Positions 28,101 through 40,100 of a DNA stretch of 64,000 nt are shown piece by piece (the stretch's first letter is position 1; the number at the start of each line of letters is the position of its first letter). Below the pieces are notes generated by a model. The model worked only from the letters and a program-made list of their open reading frames with translations. It was not told where the DNA came from and ran no database searches. The stretch comes from Sipunculus nudus (lineage: Eukaryota > Annelida > Sipuncula > Golfingiida > Sipunculidae), in the NCBI GenBank assembly GCA_026874595.1, contig CM049315.1:68271916-68335915 (forward strand), given 5' to 3'. The position numbers were made by a program, and so were the translations under genes.

Positions 28101-31100
28101 ACCACAATGGCACATTGCATATATAAATTGAGACACAAAATCAAAATTATTAAATAACAAGGCCTACAGGCCTAATGCGAACCTGTGCATATGGATATAC
28201 ACCAGGTATAACGCTTCAGTGCTGAACCACTACTTTTCATATATATGAACAATGCAAGTTCTAAACATTTTGAACAAGAAACAATACACAAACATCACTG
28301 CTGAAATTCTGGCATGGGTGCACACAACACAAAAATTATTGTAGGTGGCACCACCAGTCTTGTATACAACAAAGCTATTTGACATGTACACATATGCCAA
28401 ATTTCAGGCTGATATATCAAATTCCTCTTTAGAAATAAGCAGGCACATACACTTTGCAAAAGTCACTGTAGATGGCGACACCTGTCTTGTGAACAAGAAG
28501 GCCATCAAAGACACATAGACAGGTCAAAATATCAGTCCAATACGTCAAACTTACCTTGAGTCTGATGCATGGGGCTGGCAGGCTTAGGTGAGAAGGGCAG
28601 TTGCCACGAGTGAACTGTGACAAATTGCTAGCACTGAGTGAACTCATGAATCATTTCTGTGAAATATATGACAATTTGGCTGAACAGTTTCAGAGTAGAA
28701 GATTTTTAAAGCTTTTTTTAGCTTTTTCCCTATAAAATCTAAGACAAGTGACCCATGGGTCATGACGCTCAGCTGACTGGGAAGAGATTCGCAAAAGGAA
28801 ATTTTATCATCAGAATGGTAGTATATACCCATTCAACTGAAGCATCAAACAGATTAACCAACAGGCCAAGATTTAGTCTGTATTTATATATCTCAAAAAT
28901 AGAGAAAAATGTGTAAACTTTTAAAACTAGAATACGGGTAACCGACAAGTGACTACATGTATCTGCCAAAATCGGATAGTGAGGCATGGATTGAGTGGCA
29001 AGGGGAAATAGAGTGAGGTATGTTGCATATTAGCATGGATGTCTGCAGCCTAAATGTGTATGTAGGTTGTGCCACCTACCACAAATCCAGAAAGCTGTCC
29101 AAGCTGTATACACCTGCAAAATTTTAGGCAGAAAAGTCAAACCATTACATGTATATGAGCGATTTTTGCCCATGGCAGACAAACAGACAAACACTGTGCA
29201 AAAATCTTTGCAGGTAACCCCTCCAGTTTTGTGTATGATAAAGACCTATGTGAGATCTAAACACATGCACAATTTTGGCCCAATCGGTCAAATGGTTCCT
29301 GAGATATGGGCTTGGATGTGTCCAGCGTTAACTAGAATGTAGGTGGCGCCACCTGTCATAAAATCAAGAAAGCTGTCCACGATGTATAAACCTGCAAAAT
29401 TTTAGGCAGTTATGTCGAACCACTACAGAGAAATGAGTAATTTTAGGCCACGGCAGACTAACAGACAGACGCTTTGCAAACATTGTTACAGGTGGCGCCA
29501 CCATTTTTTGTGTATGTTACAGAGCTATCAAAGGGCTACATTTGTATAAAGTTTATTTCCTGATCGGTCAAACGGTTACCGAGATATAAGCTTGGATGTC
29601 ATCAGCGTGAACGTGAACGTAGGTGGCGCCACCTGTCATAAAATCAAGAAAGCTATCCTGGATATATACACATGACGAATTTCAGGTGAATTAGTCAATT
29701 CACTGCAGAGATATGAGTGATTTTAACCTAAGGCAGATGAACAGATGGACACTGTGCAAACATGGTTACAGGTGGCGCCACCATTTTTTGTGTATGTTAT
29801 AAAGCAATCCAAGGGCTACATTTGTATCAATTTTATTTCCTGATCGGTCAAACGGTTCCCGAGATATGAGGGTTTATGAGTGGAAACAGACCCACAAATG
29901 GACACTGGATAGAGAGGAAAGGTCAGAGGTCAATGCAAATTGGTTAGGCTCCAGTTCACATGTGACCCAATAATAGGTGTAAGTTTGGGAAAAATCGGTC
30001 CATTAGTCTCCGAAGAGTTCTCTGGAAACGAACGCCGCCGCGGCGGAGGAACTCGGTCAAAAACATAGTATCCGCAAAACTTCTTTTTGGCGGATACAAA
30101 AATACAGGTGGCTCCACCAGTCTGCAGAAACTAATAAAAACACTTAATGGTCAATATCCATGCAAAAAATCATGGTGATCTCTGCATTAGTTGTTCAGAT
30201 ACTTCAGTTTTTGTATCAAATTGTCCATTATTCTGAGGGATACTTCGGAGTCCTATAGCTTGAAGGATTTGGGTAACAGAGACCTAATTTCAAGTTTCCA
30301 CAGGCACCTTTCATGGGCCTCCTTGCATGACAAGAATGAAGATTCTAGGTCCAGTTGTTGCGATTTGTACCCTGTTGACAGATAACCACATCTTTAAAGG
30401 TCTCAAAAAAAAGAAAAAAATTCATAAAAATTTGAAAAACAAGGGACCTATGGGTCACGACGCTCAGCTGTTATATATGATTAAAAATATTATTTACAAA
30501 TGAGGCACATGCTGGTTTTGTGTGGTAATAAATATAAGCTGTATTATGAGGTGTTGTTGTTTAGCTTATGTATGATTTTGATAGTACCTTTGGAGACAGG
30601 GAAGAGGATTGATTTCATTTATTTTATTAACAAATGGAGTACTATTGTCACACAGATTTTGACTTGGCGATATAACTTATAAGCAGAATATATAATATAA
30701 GGGTTTAACTATTAATTAAAAAAAATTACAAATATTGTCCCAAATATAATTTTTATTAAAAATAATAAGAGAATCATGATTTTTTAAAATGAAATATAAC
30801 TTAAATGATTATTAAAATAATATTAAAGAATATATTCATGAATGAATTCATGAATACATTTTGAAAGTATTTGCACTGGTATTCATATAGTTTCATTTTT
30901 ACCTATATTCCCATTCTTTATGCAAGAAATTTTATAATGGAGTACATAATCATATTCATATTTAAATACAATTACAAAGTATTTGCACCATGTCTGGTAT
31001 TTATTCAGTTTTCACCAAACAATGATGTTGAGAATCCAGAATATACAAAATTCACACATTTAAATAATGATCATAAGTACCTGGTTTTATTTTATGGCTT

Positions 31101-34100
31101 TTATTTATATTAAAAAATAACTGTAATAAATTCTTTTTGGACTAATTTCACATCAATGTACACACTAGACACAGTAGGAATCTAGATTAATATTATCAAC
31201 TGCATCTTTGTCTATCATTAATTTCCATCATATGATCCCTAATGATTAGTAATGAATGATATGATTTACTTCTTTATCATTAAAATTTAACTGAAAAATA
31301 CCATAGGTGACTGCATGGTGTTATTTGGAATACGTGACATTCTATCCATCTATACAAGATTCTTATATCATCAGTAACTGCAAGTTAATTTCCTGTTATT
31401 ATAAACTAACAAATTCCTTTTCTATTTTTCTTTAATTTTTTATTAAAAAACCAATAAAAATTTATTAATTTATTGTTATGTAGTTGGTTAAAACTACTAG
31501 ATGAGTTGGGTTGGACACCTGGATCAACTGTGGCTGGCCATAAGCTGCCTGGATTCAGGTGTATGCCTCGCCTCAAGCATGCATAATTTGCTGAAAGTTC
31601 AACAAGGTCAACATACAGGTGACTCAAGAGGGGCTTGAGAGAGCCAAAGTCTGACAGGGTCTCATAAAAACATTAATAAAAGCTACAATTTTGGGCCAAT
31701 TTCTTTCAGCTTTCTAAACTTAAAAGCTGAAATCCTTATGTGTGCATGATATGAAAATTATATCAACAGTGCTCACAGGAAACAAACGTGCCATGGTCAA
31801 AGTTGGGCAAAATTTAAGTTACCAATTTTACATTTATACTAATAACTTATAAAATTTGAAAAATTCATAACTAATTTTGGGTATTCAATTGAATCTTGAT
31901 TAAATAATGTTACATCCCTGACAAAAAATCTCTAGCTTCAGCAATCTCCTTTTTAAGGGAGTAAATATATTTCTTGATTTTTTACAAAGTGCATTATGTT
32001 TGGGCCCTAATTTAAAACAAATACGCAATACTGATATCATTCTGGCATGTGCATAGAGAATGAAAAATATGTATATTATTTATGATTAAAGTGAGATCAG
32101 TGGTTTTGATATTAGGCAGTCTTGAAGTGTAACAATGGGTTTTTAATGGAAAAATGAAGTTTTTGAATAATATCTTGAAGGTATTAAGTCCTAGTGACCA
32201 AATTCTTGGCATGGTTGGGGATTTTGGAGACATCTAGCTGTATGCCGAATTTAAGGAACTAAGAGCTGAAGCTGGGGAGCTGAGCTCTTGCAAACTGCAT
32301 AATACTAGCTTGATGTAAAAAATATGTTACATGGTGCTTGAAAACCTGAATAAAATCTACAGTTTTTGATCAACTGGTTTCAAATTTTTGGTGTTAACAG
32401 TTGAAAAGGTAGCAAAAACATCCCTTAGCAAAAAACGAGCTTGCCGCGCATAGTTGCTGCAAACTTGCTGCAGCTTTGCAGCAACCTTGCAGCAAGGTCA
32501 CAAATTGCCATGCAAATTAGTTTGCGGCAACCTTGCTGCAGGCTTGCTGCAACCAGTGTTCCCGCAGCCCTTTTCCTGCAGCCTTCCCCCAGCCCTTTTC
32601 CTGCAGCCTTCCCGCAGCCTTTCTCGCACACTTCCCGCAGCCTTTCTCGCAAACTTCCAGCAGCCTTTCTCGCACACTTCCCGCAGCCCTTTTCCCGCAG
32701 CCCTTTTCCTGCAGCCTTCTCGCACACTTTCCCGCAGCCTTCTCGCACACTTCCCGCAGCCTCACACACTTCCTGCAGCTTCTCACACACTTTCCCGCAG
32801 CCTTCTTGCACACTTTCCCCCAGCCTTCCCGCACACTTCCTGCAGCCTTGCACACTTCCTGCAGCTTCTCGCACACTTTCCCGCAGCCTTCTCGCACACT
32901 TTCCCGCAGCCTTCTCGCACACTTCCTGAAGCCTTGCACACTTCCTGCAGCTTCTCGCACACTTTCCCGCAGCCTTCTCGCACATTTTCCTGCAGTCTTG
33001 CACACTTCCTGCAGCTTCTCGCACACTTTCCCGCAGCCTTCTCGCACACTTTCCTGCAGCAGGGGCCAATTAGATAGCAGCTAGCCATGATATGTATAAA
33101 CAATATCACGTGGGCTCACTTATTGTTTACAAGCAGACATGCCATGTCATTAGTCGGTGACTGTCTCTGCTCCAAATATAAATGCAGGTACTCAACAGAA
33201 CAAGCTCTCATGAAACTCCATTTAATTTGCACATACAATTAAACCTTAATCCATAATGGCTTTTAAATATAAACCAAACTTAATCAAGCTTTGTTAGAAA
33301 TTACACCCTGATGAATATGAATCAGAGTACACACTACACAGTCACACGAGTCCTGCATGAAGTTGTGTAGCTACATAGCTGAATAAAAGTTCTGGGTGAG
33401 TTTATTGTCAGGCCAAGGACTAGAAACATGAACCACAAAGTGACATTGGGTTACTTCAATATTGTTGGGAATTTCCCATTTACTTAGGGTGACATCTATA
33501 GACATACGTCAAACAGAATTTAGCAAATCAACTTTAAATGAAGCTTAGCCTAAGTATTTTAAAATTTGTGTGAAGATGAAAACAAAACCTTATTTAAAGT
33601 TACTGTTTAATATCAAATCAATAAAACTCAAAATGCATTGGAGTTCAATAAATGCATGATATACACGTTAACCACAGAATTTTATTCATGCTGCCAATGA
33701 TATTTCTGCCTTCCAGCTTGAATACATCTTTCAATCCCACCATTAATCTTAGTTTTTACTTTTACACAAAATTAAATTTAATACTACACTTTCTTTGTAT
33801 AAAATTACTTGAGGAAAAATCAATCTTATCAGTGCTGGGCAGCCCTTTATCAATGCTTGCTGCGGCAGCCCTTAGGGTACAAATATGTAGTTCAAACTTA
33901 CTGGTGGTAGTAACATAACACCCTCTCTTTGTTCCTCCCATCAACTGATTGTATGTTCTAATTAATCCAATAAGTCCTGTGAACATGCTGGATCTGTTGA
34001 ATGTTACTCTTACTTGAGCTATTTGGCACAGATCTTCATATTTTTAGAAGAGCTAACAAAGCACTGTCTTTTCCTAATTTTGCAAAAATGGCTGCTTTTC

Positions 34101-37100
34101 CCTCCAAAATCAGTTTAGCCAATCACAGCAGGGTAAGACAGGAAAAGTAGGGCAAATAAAACTGTAAAAGACTGCGGCTAGCCGCAACCCTCCCGCAGCC
34201 TTCCTGCGCACAACATCCAGTTGACTCTATGAGACTGCGGCTAGCCGCAACCCTCCCGCAGCCTTCCTGCGCACAGCATCCAGTTAACTCTATGAGACTG
34301 CGGCTAGCCGCAATCCTCCCGCAGCCTTCCTGCGCACAGCATCCAGTTAACTCTGTGAGACTGCGGCTAGCCGCAACCCTCCCGCAGCCTTCCTGCACAC
34401 AGTATTGAAATACTCTATAGGACTGCGGCTAGCCGCGACCCTCCCGCAACCTTCCAGCACACAATTCAGATTTGCTGCACACTTTCCTGCAGCCTTTGCC
34501 AGGCAGCGGGAAGCATGCAGCTAGCTGCAGCCTTCCTGCACACTCTTCTTGCAGCCTATTTTGGTTTCTGCTGCTTTGCAGCACAGTTGCAGCAAAGCAG
34601 CGGCAAACTTTTCATTTTGCTAAGGGATGCTGTGAAAATTAAATCCACAGTACTTATGGGAAAAAAACGTGCCATGGTCAAAGTTGGGCAAAATTTAAGG
34701 TACCAATTTTTTATTTTTATTAATATTTTAAAAAATTTAAAAGATTTTCATCTAATTTTGGGTATACAATTTAATTTTTATTAATTAAAGTTATATTACT
34801 GGAAAAAAGGTCCATAGCTTTAACATGTTTTGTGTTAAGTGATCAAATATCTTTCCTGATTTTTTACAAAATGCATTATGTTTGGGTCCATAACTTTTTT
34901 AAATTATATAATACAGGCATAATTTCTGGCATGTACATAGGAACTATATAGAGGAATATTTATGGTAAATATGAGGAAAAACAGATGAGTGGTTTTGATA
35001 TTAAGCAGTCCTGAAGTGTGAAAATAGGTTTTTTATAAAAAATTGAGGTTTTTCCTTAATTTCTCAAAGGAACGAAGTCGAAAAGACCCAGTTTTCGGCT
35101 TGGTAGGAGATCTTGGGGACATCTAACATAATGCCGAATTTTGGATTCCTAGGTCTTACGGTTTCAAAACGTGCCACGTCTACGGACTGACGGACGGACG
35201 GACGGACGGACGGACGGACGGACGGACGGACGGACGGACAGACGGACGGACGACAGACAATGGACCACGACTATAGCTCAGATGACTTATAGTCAGCTGA
35301 GCTAAAAATGCAGTTAGCCAAAAAAATAAGCAAAATCCAATAGTTTTTTAGATGACTAATTTTTGGCATAAAATTTCGTTATGCTAACTCTTGCCATTTT
35401 CAAGATAGTATGGGTTAATGTACAGACACTGGACGACGGGGCTGGAAGACGCCACACCATTGCATAAGCTCACAGGTTCGCTAAAACGTTTGCATATGTC
35501 ATTATTCTCACTGGCTTTGCATCATGAATGGATATGGTATCAAAAGGATTTTAACAGGGTACAGTCCTTCGGTGTGAAGAAAACAATAAACTAGGGACCC
35601 ATGGGTCTCAACGCTCAGCTGAATTTGTCTATAAGGATATTTTTATGAGCTTGACCTTATGAGCTTGTGACCTTGACCCTTGACTTTGTGACCTAAAACC
35701 TGAGAACTTAAAATCTTTGAACTTCAGACCATTTTGATTTTTATAACAATCTTTTACAAAAAGTGGGTCCAGTGACCCTGACCTCTTGTTATGATGTGCA
35801 ATAGATTAAAATATTTATTATAAGTATATCATTGGTTTTAGTCATTTAAAAGCCACTTTATGACAGAATAAAACCACAGTATGAAGACAGAGGAGGTGAA
35901 AAATGCAGTCATGATTATTGATCAGTTGTGCGACTCGTTTCGGGTATCGTTTAGATGATTAAAATTCAGATGAACCTGGAAGCAGCACTGAGCCTGAGTT
36001 GCACAGTTATGACTTGTATCCATTATTAGTTTAGAACTGACAACATTGTGGAATGTGGATTAATAGGAGTTTCAGCTGTGGACATTGTGAGAGTGTGTTT
36101 GGACAAGCACATATCTGAATCTCATAAAGAACATTAATTTGGAGAATTTACTGTGTCTACAAACTGATAGCACATTCAGGACATGAGTGTACAAAGGTAA
36201 AAATAATATCCAGTCATTGGATCAACTCAACTCTGTAACAAAGGCCAATATATTTTAGGATGGTCCCTAGAAATAAGTGAAAGACATCAGTTAGGAAAAA
36301 CAAGGGACCCATGGGTCACGGCGCTCAGCTGATCGTTATTGTACTATAAATGTTTCTCCACTGTGATACTATATCGAGTTGATAAAGCTTATGAATATCA
36401 TGGACATGTTGGGATATTATAAAGGAATGTAATGTAATATGTGAGTAAATGATAAATGAAATTACCTGACTGATGGATTAATAGAGTCAAATATAGTGGT
36501 TTATTTTTTATTTATTTAGGAGGGGTTGAAAATTGTGATATATTTGAGCAAATATGAATGCAATGACAGCAGTAATAAGCAGTAGTAGAATGATGATAAG
36601 GCTATTTGTTGAAGGATCTAAAGTGTATGGTAGTCTGCAAGCTTTCAATTTGACAGATATGATGTTATGATTAACTATGCTGATGAAGTGATTTATGAAT
36701 TTGTGACTGTATGACACAATATCTCTTTAGTCTTGACAAGGTACATTATTGTGATGCCCACTATGTCTACATATTACACAATATTGACATAATTTCTGGC
36801 ATGTACATAGGTACCTATGGACGTATAGTTATACAAAATATTAAAGTATGAATATATCTGATTCATCTTGTTCTTGCTTACTGAGGCTGACTTTGGGATG
36901 GGGTTCGGAGAAGGGAAAAGTGAGGGCAGCACGAAGGTGGATGTAGAAATATTCTATTGTAATGTTTTTCATTTATATAAGAATATGAAAAGCTAAGAGG
37001 AAAGGGGCCCTCCTACTTCGTTATAGTAAAGTTCTAAATATATGATTGCAAACTAATACTCTGACAAGACTGTCATGAAGAAAAACAGTAAAAGTTTTGA

Positions 37101-40100
37101 GATACTGTGTTGCATACGAAAATTTACAGATGGACAGGCAAGTGGACAGAATGGACTAATATCTTTATTTCACTTTCAAGGAAATAATGCATTTAAGTTT
37201 ATATATAATCCTATTTTTTTAAGCAGATCCACTTTTTCCATTAAGAAGTTTTTATCTGTATCATTTTTTTATTTACAGGTTTATAAATTTTTAATTAAAA
37301 AACCTGAAAATATAAGTTAAAATATTAGAATTGTTGCAAAAGTTGAAATCATTATATATACAGAGTAAAAAACATTGGGTCATATTATGCATACACATAT
37401 ATTTTATTATTTTTAAATCATAAATGTTTTAACTGATTTTAAAAGAAAATAATGCCACAACATGGCATCTACAAGAATATTCCTTGAATCACTATTAAAA
37501 AGTTTTGCATATTGGAGTTTTCAGGACATGCTTAATTTTATTCACCAAAATAAAATAAAAGTAAATTTGAAAAAATAAAACATCTTTTCAAATAAAGTAT
37601 ACACACTGTTGGTTGAATGAGGGACAAACAATATCATTGTGCTAATTACTATCCCAGTTTTAATTAATTACTGGAATTAAAAGTCAATTTCACACCTGGT
37701 GAAGTTTTTACTCTTCTGAAGTAAGGAATTACTTATCTCATGAACATCCAGACTTTCACAGCAATACACCACTTTGTGGACACAATTAAATGTACACTTT
37801 AATCATTGTAACCCTGGTGGTACAATACAAAATCTAAAATGTAGCATGTCCAAGAATAAAATAAAATACAGAAAAATTATAACATTCATCTAGTTTATGC
37901 ACCAGCTGGGGGGGGGGGGGGGGGGGATGAGTGCAGGGCGAGGGGAAGCCTGCTAGTAGTGGCCAAGCTGGGCCAAGGTAAGCTGCCTGGGGTGGGTTAC
38001 ATAATGCAAGTGAAGGCTGTACTACTAGGTGGGCTAGATGTAAACAACACTTGACATGGTGTGTGAAAAAATGAATAAAAGCTATTCATTCCAATCAATT
38101 TCTTTTGAAAGTTCAGATTTTAAAAGATTAAATCCTTATGCATATATGCTGGGAAAATTAAATCAATAGTGCCAAAGTTGGACAAAATTTAAGGTATTGT
38201 TTTTTATTTATGCTAATAACTTGAAAAATTTGCAAAATTCAGATCTAATTTTGGGTAAACAATTGAATTTTGATTAAATAAAGTTATATTCCTGAAAAAA
38301 AGGTCTCTAGCTTCAGCAATTCTCATGTGAGTAAATATATTTCCTAGTTTTTAAAAAAATTGCATTATGTTTTGGCCCATAACTTTAAAATAATACTCAA
38401 TACTGACCTAATTTTTGGTATGTTCATAGAAAATGTATAAAAGAATGCGAATACTAAATACGATCAAAAACAGATCAGTGGTTTTGATATTAGGCAGCCT
38501 TGAAGTGTAACAATGGCTTTTTTTTTATGGAAAACGGAGTTTTTTTCCTTAATATCTCGAAGGAACAAAGTCCTAATGACCCAATTTTCGGTATGGTAGG
38601 AGATTTTGGGGACATCTAAAATTATGTCAACAGCCTGGGGAGCATAGAGATGTGCACTGAATGACCTACAGTCATCAAAGTGGACTGCTTGACAATGTAA
38701 GGGAATACAACAAGAGCCTCCAAAAAAATTCAATTACTAGCCTAATTTTGCAGCTTTTATTTTCAAATTTCAGATTTTAACAGATTAAATCCTTATGTAT
38801 ACATGGTGTGAAAATTAAATCCACAGTACTTACAGGAAAAAAACATGCCATGGCCAAAGTTGGGCAAAATTTAAGGTACCAATTTTATATTTTTGCCAAT
38901 ATTTAAAAAAATTTAACAGATTTTGATCTAATTTTTGGTATACAATTAAATTTTGATTAATTAAAGTTGTATTACTGGAAAAAAGTCCCTACCTTTAACA
39001 CTTTTGGTCTTAAGTGACAAAATATCTTCCTGATTTTTTTACAAAGTGCATTATGTTTGGGCGCATTACTTTTTTAAATTTTATAATACTGACTTAATAT
39101 CTGGCATGTACATAGGAACTATATAGAGGAATATTTATGGTAAATATGAAGAAAACCAGATGAGTGGTTTTGATATTAGGCAGTCCTGAAGTGTGAAAAT
39201 AGATTTCTAATAAAAAATTGAGGTTTTTCCTTAATATCTCAAAGGAACGAAGTCCTATTGACCCAATTTTTGGCATGGTAGGAGATTATGGGGACATCTA
39301 ACTGTATGCCGAAATTCAGATTCATAGGTCCAACGGTGTCGAAACGTGCCAGTCTTACGGACGGACATCCAGACGGACAGACAGACAGACGGACGAACGG
39401 ACGGACAGATAGACGGACGGACGACGGACAATGGACCATGACTGTAGCTCAGATGACTTATAGTCAGCTGAGCTAACCAGAAATAATTTGTAGACATACA
39501 TGAGAGTTCTCACCATATTCGTGTAACATCAGAACAGGTCATCAAGGAAACTGAGCCTTCCTGGATAAATTATATAATCATATTTGCGACCAATTGGTAA
39601 GGATAATGATCATGAAAAGTTTTTTGATGTCACTCTGTATGGGAAGACTGTTGCATTAGGCAGGCCCAGCAGGGAGTGCAGTGTACATCCCTGTAATATC
39701 ATCAACTTTGTCTGCCTCAAATACATTACATCATGCGTGCCCTTAGCTTTGTGTTTTAGTTGAAACATGTTAATCCCGCTCTTAATGCTCTGACCAGGTA
39801 ACCACAAAATCTACAGTTTTCTCCACTTTTTGCAGGTAAGCCATATGCGAAAGATGTTAGGTTTAGGGCAAAAAGTTTGGTTTACAATGCATCCATAATC
39901 TTTTTAAATATGTGGGTCCTGTGACCTTCACCTTTGACCTCTGGACCCAGAAATCAAAAATGAATCTTAATTTAGTAGTGGGTCATTAATAAAACAAGTC
40001 TGAAGCCAACCTGTCTATCCAACCAGAGTTATATCTTCCATAAACTAATTTGTCAAAGGATGGCCTCTGTGAACTTGACCTTTGACCTTGTGACCCAAAA

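Larger units (their letters stand above)
32422..34626. mobile_element. 2.2 kb TIR element (CCCTTAGCAAAA) with minisatellite core
   Basis: The termini CCCTTAGCAAAA and TTTTGCTAAGGG are perfect 12-bp inverted repeats, followed by looser shared GCTTGCCGC/GTTTGCCGC and many GCTGCAA/TTGCAGC motifs in the outer 150 bp. It interrupts a repeat whose intact form is seen at about 18652 (AAAACATGCTTTGAAAA); here the flanks read ACAT and ATGC, suggesting a 2-bp AT duplication. The middle contains two tandem arrays and ordinary AT-rich DNA, but no transposase. Superfamily unresolved. Confidence 0.75.
30438..35306 (+). mobile_element. HINE/Helentron-like element, copy 4 (carries nested transposon)
   Basis: It starts ACAAGGGACCTATGGGTCAC with GACGCTCAGCTG and ends after a long GGAC array (35177-35255) with TAGCTCAGATGACTTATAGTCAGCTGAGCTAA. 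The interior matches copy 1 at 31775-32420 and 34630-35160. Removing the 2205-bp insert leaves about 2.7 kb. The first kilobase (30480-31500) is AT-rich and differs from the other copies. Confidence 0.65.

Noticed and set aside
32425-33109. Long overlapping ORFs (up to 214 codons) on both strands
   Set aside because: They are translations of a 20-26 bp GC-rich minisatellite inside a transposon; several frames are open at once and no domain is present.
39239-39497. ORFs with Ser-Val-Arg-Pro/Cys-Pro-Ser repeats
   Set aside because: Translations of the GGAC microsatellite at the HINE 3' end.
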